This document shows, in pieces, positions 34,818 through 48,349 of a stretch of 64,000 nucleotides of DNA. The number at the start of each line of letters is the position of its first letter. The stretch's first letter is position 1. The stretch is from positions 87,454,543-87,518,542 of the forward strand of contig OY757904.1 in assembly GCA_963585895.1 (NCBI GenBank), given 5' to 3'. A program made the position numbers and the translations under genes. Source of the DNA: Sepioteuthis lessoniana. Lineage: Eukaryota; Mollusca; Cephalopoda; Myopsida; Loliginidae. The notes below the pieces were generated by a model. It was not told the origin of the DNA, did no database searches, and saw only the letters and a list, made by a program, of their open reading frames with translations.

Positions 34818-36756
34818 ACGGATTCCGAGCTATGCATATACGACTTGTTCGCATGGTCAAATTTAGAATTTCTTGAACAGTTTCCAGTGGATCACCTTCT
34901 CCACCTAGTCGTGTCTACTCTTATACTCTGTTTGAGCTAATTTGCTGCATTCGCTTATTATGTGATTGATCGTTTCATCTCTATCACTTCATAACCTACA
35001 TTTGTTATTTTGTTGCGTCTTATTTATTTTTGCCTTGATATAGTTGGTCCTTATGGCATTGTTCTGAGATTCAGTTTCTCTCTTAAGGTTTCCCTTTCTT
35101 AGCCATATCCAAGTTTTCTCGTGTGAGATTTTTTTTTGTCACGTGAAGTGTCCACAGAGTTTTTTCCTTCCCAGTTTTGTTTTCTGGTTATTTCTGTTCT
35201 GTTGATGCTTTATAGTTTCTGGTGGCTGTAATCAGTCTTCCCCCGCGCTTGTTTATACAACCATAGAGTCGTTGTATCGATGTATCGACGCAATCTTGAA
35301 TGCTGGCAAATCTTCTTCCTCCTCCTTTCCTCGGCACATATAGTCTGTCTAAGTCGTCTCTGGGATGTATGGCCTTATCCACGGTTATGAGTTTTCTCGT
35401 TCTCTCGTCCATATATTGAAGTTCTTCTCCCGCCCTCTTTAAGAATGGTCCTGAGTAGCTAACGAATGAGACAGCCCAGATATTTATCCCTTTGATGAGA
35501 TTTCTGCTATGTAGTTTGGTTTCGAGTAGTTTTTTCGTCCTGAGGTATTCTTTTTTAAATTTTTTTTATTTCATCTCCACATGTTTGATGGCATTCGCTT
35601 TCAATATTCCCAAGTATTTGTAGGTTTCCTTTTCTCAGAGCGTTTTGATTTTTTCTTGATTTAGTAGTTCTATTCCTTCCGTCATTTGACGTTTTCTGCT
35701 TTTTATTATTAGCATGGGACATTTTTCTATGCAAGATTCCATCCTTATATCTTGACTATATATCCCTATATCGTCACTGCTTGTATTAGGGATTCCAAGT
35801 CTTTTTCATTTTTTGCGCACAATTTAATGTTGTCCTTATATATAAGGTGGTTAATTTTTTCTGCGATTTATGAAGTTTCTATCCGTCAGTGCATTTCCTG
35901 AGTATGTGCTTGAGTGGCATACTCACTATTACACTAGTAATGGTGATAGCGCATCTTCATGAAAGACTCCTCTCTGGATTTTTATCTCAGCTTAGTTTTC
36001 TCCTTCTGTTGTCAGTTCAACTCTGTAGCATGGTATTTCCGATAAACTATATGACTTCGTCGGATATCTTGTATATTTTGAGACAGTCTATTATCCAGCT
36101 TTGCGTGACCATATCATATACCTTTTTTGTTGTCGATCCATGCCATGGCTAGATTTTCTATCTTGTATTGCGGTTTTTGAGAATGCATTGGTAGTATAGT
36201 AGCTCTCCTGTATCGCTGATCCACTTGCAGCATCCTTTCTTATAAGCAAATCGTATATGTCTTCCCTAATTTGTGTCATTTTCACATCATAGTTTGGCAC
36301 ATTATGGGTCTGTAGTTGCTGGGGGTGGTTACTTTTTGGGGGTCTTTTTGGATCAGAGTGGTCTTTCCTTTTGCCATCCTTTCTTGTAGGCATCTATTTA
36401 TTTCGATAACCAGTCTGTCATGGATGGAAGTGAATTTTTAAAACCAGTATCCCATATGCTATCATGGCCTGGCATTTTTCAATTTGGTACTTTTTTGAGT
36501 GTTGCTCTATGTAAGTCGAGGTGTATTTTCGCCTTCAGTCATTTTTCGAATCCTTCTAACTCTTTTCCTATGGTGCTTATCCATTCGGCTTTTCTGTTAT
36601 GTTCTTTTCGTTCCCATATTTTGCTTCAAAATTGTTTTGTTTCTTTGTCATCCAGTTGTTTGTAAGTGCTGGTGCATTTGCCCCCTACTCGCAGTTAGAT
36701 TATTTTCGTTGTTTTGGAATATTTGGTCTAATGAATAGAATGTCTGCCAATTACAG

Positions 36757-36960
36757 GTCGAGTCATACCAAAGACTCAAAAAATAGTAGTTGATGGCATC
36801 TTTCTTAGCACTCAGCATTATAAGGTAAGGATTAAGGGTAAAATTGAGCAATCCAGGAAATGGAGTAGCGCTCTCCCCTACACCAAAGTGTTGTAGCTAT
36901 TAAAAAAGGGAGCCTTCGGCTCACTCTCGATTAAGGTTTCCAACTTTACTGCTTATTTTA
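36757..36960 (+). mobile_element. tRNA-derived SINE S2, copy 4, 5'-truncated, inside a LINE
   Basis: Starts at GTCGAGTCATACCAAAGACT and runs through CTTAGCACTCAGCATTATAA, TTAAGGGTAAAATTGAG, CTCCCCTACACC and GGAGCCTTCGGCTCA to CCAACTTTACTGC. The tRNA head is missing. It interrupts L2 at the position equivalent to about 28010 in L1. Confidence 0.75.
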
Positions 36961-39589
36961 TTTTGTCTGCTCTGTTTTCTGTCTCGATATATTTTTAGCC
37001 TTTATTCTTTTGCCAGTAACTTCTGATTTATTTTCTCGAGTTGTATCTTTTGTTTTAATTGTTGTATTGCCTTCCTTTTTTCATCCGAACTTGTTCCTGT
37101 ATTCTTTCTCTGTTTTATCATTTTTGCTTGTTGTCGCAGATTTCTTATCTCTATTTCCAGTCGAATTTCCTATTCAGGATTTTAGTTTCTTTTCGTGATT
37201 TTTTTGGGGAACACTAATTTTTCACGTACTACTTTTGCTCCTGCATAGATTAATTCTGTGATCATGTTCGTTGAAACATGTGTTAAGAATTCGTTTATCT
37301 TTTTCGTTTCTACCTTGACTGCTTTCCAGTCTTAGTTTCTTAGCGATGGTAATCTAGTCTTTTTTCAGACATAATTCTCTTTAAATTTTCTATAGTCTTT
37401 TTGTCTTCTTGTGTTTGTGTTTGTTCTGTGCTTAGAGTACGTGGTGTTTCGATTGTTATTAATTTTCAGGTTAGAGTGTTCTTGCTTTTCTGAATTTGGT
37501 GTGTCGTTTATTGTAATACGGTCTTGTTGCCTTGATTCCTATTTATTTTTGATGTATCTCTGATATTTCAAGGTTAGAAAACGAACCTTTCTTTATTATC
37601 GTCCTAACTTGGTCTGTGAGTCTTTGACTTGTTTGAAATCTAGCACATTCTTTCTAGACCTTATTCATTCTTTTCCTATACCTTTCGTGTGTAGGTTTGG
37701 TTCTAAAATAAGAGTGAAATACAAGTTTGTTGTATTCTCTATTCCATTTTCCGTGCTGGTGTCTCTGATTTGTGTGGTTACTTAGGTCGTCGTTCGAGTA
37801 CCTGAAAAAAGAATAGCCAACATTTGTAGGATGACTGTCAGATTCCCCATGTTGGCTATCAAAGAGCACCTGCCGATCATGACACTTGTCTGGGTCCCAC
37901 ATTGCGTTATGTTTCGATTTGATATTTTTTATCATGGGTAGTATATTGTGGCTATACCAGACTCAGAGGTTGTTTAAAATCTGTGCACCTGTCACAGATG
38001 TAACCGAGTACTCTTTATGTTAGAGAACACATAAGTGGGCTACAAAAACGGCTGTTTTTCCCCTCATCACTAGGCGTCACACTTATCGATGAGTAGCAGT
38101 AGCTTCCTGATAGAACTATTTGACCCTGGCCGTTAGACTATGACGTTCTTCCGTCTAGCATCTGGTGAGGCTCACCATTGACCTAATTTAGGATTCATCA
38201 GTCTTTCTTCACCTCCACCATGCCACTTACCATGGCTTCTAGTGATATGTTTTAGTGATTTTTCAGTTTCTTCTACCCCTCCTTTTTTTGATTTGTTAAG
38301 TTTTAACATAACTAAAGTCCATTTATTCGGTATTTTTCTTATCTTTATGTATTCATTATATAGATTCATAGCGTTTCCCATCTCCTTTCTCGATTTATAT
38401 ATTAAATATATAAAGCTTCATAGCGTTTCACTACCACCACCTCATCGTTTCTATGCTAAGTCAACTTCATTTACATCCTTTTATAATTGATGTTGCTTCT
38501 GGTGTTGGTGATGGTAGTCCAACGGATACTGGTTTTTTGTTCTTTTATCCTCTCTTTCGGTTTATATTTTTGGTAGTCCAGTAAAACTTTTGAAGAATTT
38601 CGTCATTTTCGCGAACAGGACAATCGATTCAGATATGAAACCTCTACGATGATTCAGGATTGAATTTCATTCTAGGTCGACCGAAGATAACACTAGTTAC
38701 ATGATTGTAATAAAACAATTAACTTGAAATTCTAGTCTGAATAATTCATGGAATAATCATGAACTGTATAAGTTCTAAATCCTAAATAAAAAGAACGAAA
38801 CCTTTTCCCTACTATTTTCTGTGTTGTTTTTTGTCATTCTCCTATGTTGTTTACTGATTGTCATCTAGGATATTGTTTCGCACTTAATAACCCTTGAGCG
38901 ACTTTAAACTGAAATTCATCTCATTGTTATTGTTAGTGCAAAATACTAATTGGTGTAATTTAAGATGAAATATGATTATGATAGATAAATCTATCTATCC
39001 ACATATAGGCACACCGAAACATACATGATTTATAATTTCATATAATTGCTACGGAAAAACAAACAAAAAACAATAAATAAATAAATAAATAAATGAAAAT
39101 AAGACTGCTTTTCAAAGCAATAAAGACCACATAAGATGGAATCGCAGAGTCAGATATTATTTTATTGCTGCAACGTCTTTACCACTAGTTGGTTGCACCA
39201 CAACAGATTTGATGATAGCACAAGACTTGTAGAAATATGTAGAAATGCGACAGTGTTGAAATGCAACATTGAAATACAGTCTGGTCAGATATTCTTTGAC
39301 AATGGTCCAGAACTTAAAAATTAAACATTAATTCATTGGTGAGATATAGTCAACGAGTGGATTGGGGTAGAAGCTGATCTCATACTTGTCAACAAAATAA
39401 TTCGTTTATTTGCTACATTTCAGGCATCACGAGTCACATATCTCAATTGTTGGTGAAGTGGTGATTATTGAAGGCTGTGGAAGTCCATTCACAAAGCATA
39501 TTATGGTTTCGACTATCAACATTAATAACTTTACGTGGCACTTGTTTCTATTACAGTCTTTTTTATGCTTCTTGGAAGTGTATAACACA

Positions 39590-39590
39590 T

Positions 39591-39633
<43 letters not shown>

Positions 39634-39634
39634 G
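39590..39634 (+). repeat. (TA)n(GT)n compound microsatellite
   Basis: About 13 TA units, then GTATGTGTGTGTGTGTATG. Confidence 0.9.
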
Positions 39635-39858
39635 TGGGCGTTTATTTAATTTAATCCGTAAGGCATTTAAATATCAATGATTTTAAGGTTTTATGTAATA
39701 TTGATGAAACTTTGTTGATAAATGAACCAACGTGATTTTAAAAACGCGAAAAAAAAAAAAAATAACGTAATTAACATTGATCTGAGTCCGAATATTAAGC
39801 GAAAAATTCTAAAGTGTTTTGGCAAATCTCAAAAAATGGTAAAAGACCAAATATAGTT

Positions 39859-39867
<9 letters not shown>

Positions 39868-39893
<26 letters not shown>
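39868..39893 (+). repeat. (ATA)n microsatellite
   Basis: About nine ATA/AAT triplets in tandem. Confidence 0.9.
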
Positions 39894-40959
39894 CAAATAA
39901 GTTATTTCCGGTTGTCTAGTTTCACTAGTTTATAAATTTTACTCCGTTGCGTCTAGCAAAAAAGAGTTCTTGATTTTCAACCCTTCATAAGTGACTGGCG
40001 TTGGCAGAATGGCCGAAGGATAGTCCGGTAAACTGGCTATTAGTCTCGTTGTGGCTAAAGAGTAACCGATCTCCAACCGACCACTCATTTTTATACCCAA
40101 AAAGGGCTAGTAACGGTTCAACTTTGAACTAACTCAATGGCATACGAGCAATTTTTAACTGCCAAATTTGCAAATTAAAAAAAAAGTAAAACTTTCAGGT
40201 ATATGATAAAATCATTGATTTACATTTTGCTGCCTTATTGGAAGAAAGATCATCATAATTTCAGAAAATATAAACTTACACTTGTACCTACAAGGACTTA
40301 AACCATGAAACGTCCTAAGCATATAAGAGTAGCTCGTACATTGGGCCTCCTTCTCTATTTTTACGTCTTCTCGTTTAATAGCAAATAATTTTTTATATCT
40401 GTTGCCGGCTGACCATACATCAAGATTGTTGAACTGCGTTTTGGAATTTTCTCTGACTTATTACTTTGATAAGTTGGATTTTAACGAAAAGAATGCCCGG
40501 ATTGACGCATCTACCTGACTCTTACTACAATAACTTTCCCCTTTAAAATTTTTCCTTATGGTCAACTAGACCTCCAAGAAAGAGGATCTGCAACAAGAAG
40601 AAAAAAACAACTAAAGACCAGGAAAAAGAACAAGAAAAAGAAAAAGGATATCTATGACAAGCGGGATTTTCCTAAAATTTGGAGTGCCTCACTCGAAAGG
40701 TTAACGTTACAGAGCTGGTCCTTCGGGGCAAAGTAAACCCAACTTGTAAAAGAGAAGGAATAGTTGGTCAATTTGGTCGAACTCAGATAATTCATCATAT
40801 GTCGATACAAGGGATTTATAGAAAAAGCAAACAATTTATCAAATCCTCGAAGGACAGTTTAAGAAAATCTCTAGTCACTGAGAAGGTAATGGCTATCATT
40901 GCAGGTAGTAACTACCCTTTTGGGAACATTTTGTTGCCAAGCAAAGAAGACGTCATCGC

Positions 40960-41026
40960 CCTGTAGGTATTTTCTTTGGTTTTCATGGTCTTTTTGACCA
41001 TGAAAACCTAAGAAAATACCTACAGG
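40960..41026. repeat. Near-perfect hairpin, 31-bp arms
   Basis: CCTGTAGGTATTTTCTTTGG...CATGGTC and its complement are separated by a TTTTT loop, with one mismatch in 31 bp. Confidence 0.92.
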
Positions 41027-41721
41027 ATTGAATACATTGACTGACGTATAACCACGGTGGATATCTATAAAATTCCAAGTTTCTGGATTACATCGTCGCA
41101 TATTTTCTCCAATATAGAGAGATAGTCAGCGCTGTAATGGGGGTTTGAACTGATGATCGACTACAAAGCCTTCTTCTCCATTCCTAACTTGTGAGACGCG
41201 AATGGACAGAAACTGCTGGCTGTGATAACCGGAGGGAAACCAGTATACACCGCCTATGCGAGAAGGCTAGTCACCTCTTCTCTATTTCCTCAGCGAAGAT
41301 AGTCTTTGAAAAGTCACCTATCCTGATTAGGAAACCTCTCTCACCATCCAGTTCTCCGGAGAAAAAGGAGGCTCTTATAATTTCGCTCACTATAGGGATT
41401 AATAAATCGGCATAATTGGCCAATCCCTTTTTAAAATGCCCAAAAGCGACAAAACAGTCGAGGAAGCTGATAATGAGAAAGGGTGAGAGGAACGCCGAAT
41501 CTGTGAATTTTCAGTCTCCTAAAGGAGCCCGGCTATAAGACACAAAGAACTCGCAGTGAGTATGCAAAGAAAGAAAAGAAAAAGTATTAAAGAATTCTTG
41601 TATTCACTGCTGAACTATAAAAACGACCAGCACAAACCGCAAGATCATTCCACTCTGCTCCGCCTTACTCCAAACGTCGTACACCACAGCCACCAATATC
41701 AACATCAGCAAACCACTGGGC

Positions 41722-41815
41722 TCCTCTGATGGTGCAATGGTTAGCAAGCTAGACTAGTAAACCTTCCTAAGTGAGTTCGAATGTCATTGGATGCCACATC
41801 TAAGCAAAATTGTGA
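41722..41815 (+). mobile_element. tRNA-derived SINE S3, copy 2
   Basis: TGATGGTGCAATGGTTAGCA, CTAGACTAGTAAACC, GTGAGTTCGAATGTCATTGG, GCCACATCTAAGCAAAA gives a tRNA-like box A (GCAATGGTTAGCAAG) and box B (GTTCGAATG) and the same tail as the copy at 34711. The head is more complete than in the first copy. Confidence 0.75.
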
Positions 41816-42210
41816 ATTACAACACCAGCAAACCACAAAATACCCCATCCTCTTCCACTCTCTCTAACAAAATAAATACTAACTCCAACACTACTAATAC
41901 TCACAACAATAACATCTACAACTCTAGAAGCAACGGGAAAACGCAAGTGGCAGTGTAGGTCTACTCTGTGTTGTTTAGAGCACGTGCTGCTCCAAAAAAA
42001 AAAAGATACAAAAATTAAACGCAAACACGAAAATATGGAAGACATCTGCAGAGTGGACGCAGATGTCTTTACGTCTTTAAAAGGAAGAATAACAAAAGGA
42101 GCTTTGGGTCCGCCATAATTTCAAACAGATAAATGGATTGGATGTGTCAGACTTGGTCAGGAGTCGGAGGGAAACTTTGGGCTAGGTCTTTCACTTCGTC
42201 ATTTTTTAAT

Positions 42211-42252
42211 TGCCCATACGAAAAAAGTCTGGAAACTTATCGTATGCCCCTC
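42211..42252 (+). repeat. Solitary mariner terminal repeat
   Basis: CCCATACGAAAAAAGTCTGG, then AAACTTATCGTATGCCCCTC, matches the right terminal repeat of the mariner at 15493-16390 and agrees better with its left repeat in the GGAAACTTATCG block. No partner repeat was found within several kb. Confidence 0.75.
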
Positions 42253-42379
42253 AAATTTTGTAAAGCCGTAATTTCGTCGCAAGAAGAAGAAAACACGAGG
42301 TGTTATTTAAAGAAATATCTATATACACACGTTGATATCTATCTAAGACGTGGTAAAAATATAGATATTTATTGTAAAA

Positions 42380-43970
42380 ACATTTACAAAAAGGCGCAAA
42401 ACCAAAATTTTTTTCACTTAGAGACAAGAACCCAGCCACATTCCAAGGATGCGAATTGGCTCGTCAATCCAGCGAAACGGACCTGGCAGAAGGATGGTGC
42501 CTCTCCACCCCCCAGCCGCAAATCTTTTCCAGATTAATTTTGGCCCGTAATACCTTCTTGTACTGTGCAAACGTCTGCTGCACCGCGGCTATGTCCGAAC
42601 AGGATAAAAAATACAGTGACTTCACCGACGTACACGAAAATCTTCACTTGGAGATACCGGGAGAGCATGATTTAGCGCAGAACCAGATTTGCTTTCTCAT
42701 TCCTAAGCCTTCAGAGTATCGATTCCAATGCGAGGACATCTCCTCGCATTGGAATCCATACTCTGAAGGCTTAGTAGAGGAGACTGTGGGCAGTCCTGCT
42801 GAATCGACAGTTCAATTGTAAATGGCGTTAAACGCTTCTCGTTTAATTGAACTACTGCTCTTAGGGATTGGATTCTAATCCATCTGCAGAACTCAGGTTC
42901 GAATGCGACAGTCTCGAAAACAGTCGTCAGGAACCGATGGTCTACCCTATCGAAGGCTTTGGTCTGATCCAAGTTGATAAGCACGACATGTGTTTAATCT
43001 TCTATATCCTCTTGTATCTTGCAGACCGAGTGGAAATTGTACGGGATCGATCTTCCCTTCACAGCATATTTCTGATCAGTTCCGATTTGATCCCTACTTA
43101 CCATCCGCAAACAATTCGCTAAGACCTGGATCAAAATCTTTAACACTGTGTTTAACAGATTTATGATTGCAGATCTTCTAGATCCTCCCAAACACGCCTG
43201 CTGCCTTTCTGTAGAAATATAATCACTCACTCGGTTACATGTCCAGGGATGGTTCCCTAAGCAAACTAATGGTTGAGCATAATCGTCGGAATAGGCACAA
43301 AGCTCTTGGCAACATTTGATAGAGAAGTCTCTTATCGTATTCTTGAGAGATCACTACCACCTATTCTTCATTACTGCCGCCACTTACGCCCTCTGAATTA
43401 GTTTTCCAGCTGGTTCTGGAAGTCCTGTATCTCCAATAAGAAGGTATTGAACTTCTAATATCCGGCCAGTCTACGCCTATTACCTGAATGCAAGCAGACT
43501 ATCACCAATTTATAGCCAGCAAGCCATAACCAGTCGAATGACGGGCAAGATATAAAATCTATATCTGCTCTTCGGACTAAAACTATGCGCTTACGTCCAC
43601 ACCTTCCTCGCTGGGTGATCCAAACGAAACCTATCGACTAGTCGATAGTTTCATATCCTATGGACCTGCTAGCTTGCAGTCAAGAATCATATTCCAATCC
43701 CTCTATAAAACTATCCGCCCCAAGCCTTTGTTACAGACCTAACCGCCGAAAGAAGGAACGTTTCTCCTCAACGAAATTGGTGCATAAATAGCAACCACAC
43801 AGAACTTGGAACTTTTTCAGCAACATTGACCTCAACAAGCTGGCCTGCCACACCTGTAAAAACAACGTTAATCTTCGTCTCCAGGCTGCGTCCAACAAGC
43901 AGAGAGACTCCACTGTAAAGACAATAGCCAGATACTGAAAGGACGTAGTATCTTTCCTGCACCTGCTTAT
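42380..43970 (-). mobile_element. Tx1/L1-like LINE remnant
   Basis: On the minus strand in order: GVSLLVGRSLETKINVVF with EEKRSFFRRLGL (end of the AP-type endonuclease, 43920-43740), CPSFDWL...GYKLVIVCL and KFNTFLLEIQDF near 43600-43400, then the reverse transcriptase with LLNTVLKILIQVLANCL, YAVKGRSIPYNFHSV (43160-43010), INLDQTKAFDRVDHRFL (42980-42930) and QQDCPQSPLLSL, ending with LLPGPFRWIDEPIRILGMWL near 42500. The YADD-box region is degraded. Many stops and frame shifts. It resembles proteins usually labelled TX1-like. Confidence 0.82.
42706..42772. repeat. Near-perfect hairpin inside the Tx1-like LINE
   Basis: AAGCCTTCAGAGTATCGATT...GAGGA and its complement (32-bp arms, one mismatch) are separated by a CATC loop. 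The arm repeats the LINE's own sequence in inverted form. Confidence 0.92.
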
Positions 43971-44269
43971 CTTTCTTGCAAATAAAGAGAGGATCGGTTA
44001 GTTGGTTATGTTTTACGGCATATCAACCCTTGTAAGTTATTTAATTCCAAATCCTTTTTATAGATGTTCATTATATATATATGATTTGTAAACGAATAAT
44101 TTGTAGGTAAATTTTTTACACGAGCTAGGGCTCTTATTTCTGCACACTAAGTATTGCAAACGCTAAATTTTAATTGCACACAGTTAAATGGTTTTATGCA
44201 TTGCCATCCAACGCCAATAATTCCCCTTGCCACAGATTTCCAATCAAGTAAATTATTAAACAGTTCTAT

Positions 44270-44430
44270 TTGACCTATAGATGGGATCCTAACAGGTGCT
44301 ATCACTCTGGGTCAGATTAATTGCAATGAAGGGGCACTCAGTATTCCCAAAGCTCCATGACCGGAGCCTCACCCTTGTATAGTTTAGTATCATATCCAGG
44401 ACTCGTTGCGGGGTGGGGTCTTTAATCGGC
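44270..44430 (+). repeat. Interspersed repeat R1, copy 3
   Basis: Carries GATCCTAACAGGTGCTATCA, CACTCTGGGTCAG, GCAATGAAGGGGCACTC, ATCATATCCAGGACT and GGGGTGGGGTCTTTA, in the same order as in the other two copies. Confidence 0.6.
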
Positions 44431-47037
<2,607 letters not shown>

Positions 47038-47829
47038 CACGGTGCGGCGTTCCACTATCTTGAAATCTAAATCTATTTAATTGCCAATTAGTCCTTTTCG
47101 TATTCTTTCTGAAGACCGCAAAAGTTTCTCAATTGGAATTCGTAAATAGTTGTCTGATGTGTTTTTTCGATATTAGTTGGGCCAAAGCAATCACAATATA
47201 TAAGCAATAGTTATTAAAGCTAAACATCTTTAGCACCTCAAGCTTCTATGTTATTAAAGAGGCCATGAGTTATTTCGGGAAAAACCTTTTGGCAGATGTG
47301 TTACTAGTGTCTCTGTCTTTCCTTAATATATTTTTCTGAAGTAGATGCAATAGCAAAATAAATCTACTCTAAAAAATAAACCAATAAAAAAGAACTCTGA
47401 ATCAAATATTGGCATTTATGAAAAAAGAAATTATATCATGTCTCGTAAAAAGTTCTTTTAACTTTTTTCGTTTGAGAAATGATGTCTGGATTGATTGGTA
47501 CATTTATATTAGAAAATCCATTCCTCCCAATCAAATAAATATTTAGGTCAACCTTTATAATAAAGGTAGTGATAGCTGTCATTATTGTTAAAATTTTGTT
47601 GACAGACCATGCTTTGAATATTGATTTAACATGCACGCAAACTAACCTTCACTCCTATTCAAAAGAACGATCAGCGCTTTTTTTAAGAATTGAAAACCCT
47701 TTTTTGTTATTAGAATCAGGAGTTTAAGATCGGAATTGCATACGCGTAGAATAGTTGATTCCAGTGCCAGAATTGAGTGTTTGCATTTCATGGCTTCGGA
47801 AATGAAGACTTAGTTATTCTATGATTTTT

Positions 47830-48290
47830 GCAGACCAGCGACGCCAATATGGGTGAAGTAGACCTTTTCCGTTGCAGGAAAAAATCTAGCAACTAAGTGA
47901 AGCTCCTCAGTTGCTTTAGCGGGAAGTTTTTTTTAGACTGAATAGTTTGCTTTTTTGTGTGTGCAGGTATACACCTTGTGTTTGTCATCCATCTGCTCTA
48001 TCGCCAGCTTTGACATGATGCAAAATGATATTGAAAATAATGTGGGGGGCAGAACATAGCTTCATTTTTCATCGTTTACTAGTAGGAAGAGTTTGAATTG
48101 GTCGAGATTGAATTTTACTTACCTAAGTTGCATTTCATTAAATAGAATGACAATTTTTGAAACAAGATGCTCTTGAGATATTCTTGCTATGTTAAATGTC
48201 TTTGTCAGGTCGACAAAAGTGAAAAATGGATCATAGGCTTTTCGCGATTCTTTTTTTGTGGAGGAAGATCTGTCTGAGAATAAAAAAATC
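47830..48290 (-). mobile_element. LINE reverse-transcriptase trace
   Basis: The minus strand gives DPFFTFVDLTKTFNIARISQ (RT motif F.D..KAF), then FNEMQLR, LLVNDEK and VLPPTLFSISFCIM (the G.LAPTLF motif), and DDKHKVYTC, in the order of a LINE RT. Heavily decayed; clade not assigned. Confidence 0.5.
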
Positions 48291-48349
48291 ACGCTGTGTT
48301 AAAGTTAACTTTACAGAGAATTGTCGGCTAGTTCACTAGTTGACTGAAT

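Larger units (their letters stand above)
34262..38710 (-). mobile_element. Endonuclease-LINE (RLE) copy L2, near full length
   Basis: About 4.1 kb after removing two SINEs. On the minus strand from its 5' end: upstream region to 38700, N-terminal segment WDPDKCHDRQVLFDSQH...SNVG-like with KWNREYNKLVFHSYF (37935-37654), coiled N-terminal part, reverse transcriptase near 36390-35900 (MAWIDNKK-like), MDERTRKLITVDKAIHPRDD then LDRLYVPRKGGGRRFASIQD (35412-35188), and ENETHKILWDFDIQTDHQIS then ARGPDLVIVNKKQKTC (34700-34600). The last has the RPD...D/K pattern of the restriction-like nuclease (here GPD). Many stops. It lies tail-to-head with L1. Confidence 0.82.
38711..40640. other. Intergenic A+T-rich stretch
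   Basis: No gene was recognised. Contains (TA)n/(GT)n at 39590-39634 and (ATA)n at 39868-39893. A stretch around 40005-40080 looks vaguely like a tRNA-Ser/Leu-derived SINE head but lacks a convincing box B. Confidence 0.45.
41027..42380. other. Stretch between the hairpin and the Tx1-like LINE
   Basis: Apart from SINE S3 copy 2 and a solitary mariner end, no gene was recognised. A minus-strand frame near 41410-41270 (EIIRASFFSGELDGERGFLI) may be an unrecognised LINE 3' part. Confidence 0.35.

Noticed and set aside
39136-39324. 62-codon ORF (MESQSQILFYCCNVFTTSW...) as a possible host exon
   Set aside because: Non-low-complexity, but it lacks a recognisable family or clear partner exons; evidence too thin to list as a gene.
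40005-40110. Possible tRNA-Ser/Leu gene or SINE (GGCAGAATGGCCGAAGGATA)
   Set aside because: The start resembles a tRNA D-arm, but no box B or acceptor pairing follows at the right distance.
42211-42252. Considered as one end of a full mariner with the Tx1-like LINE inside
   Set aside because: No matching inverted end was found on either side within several kb, and no transposase sequence was seen.
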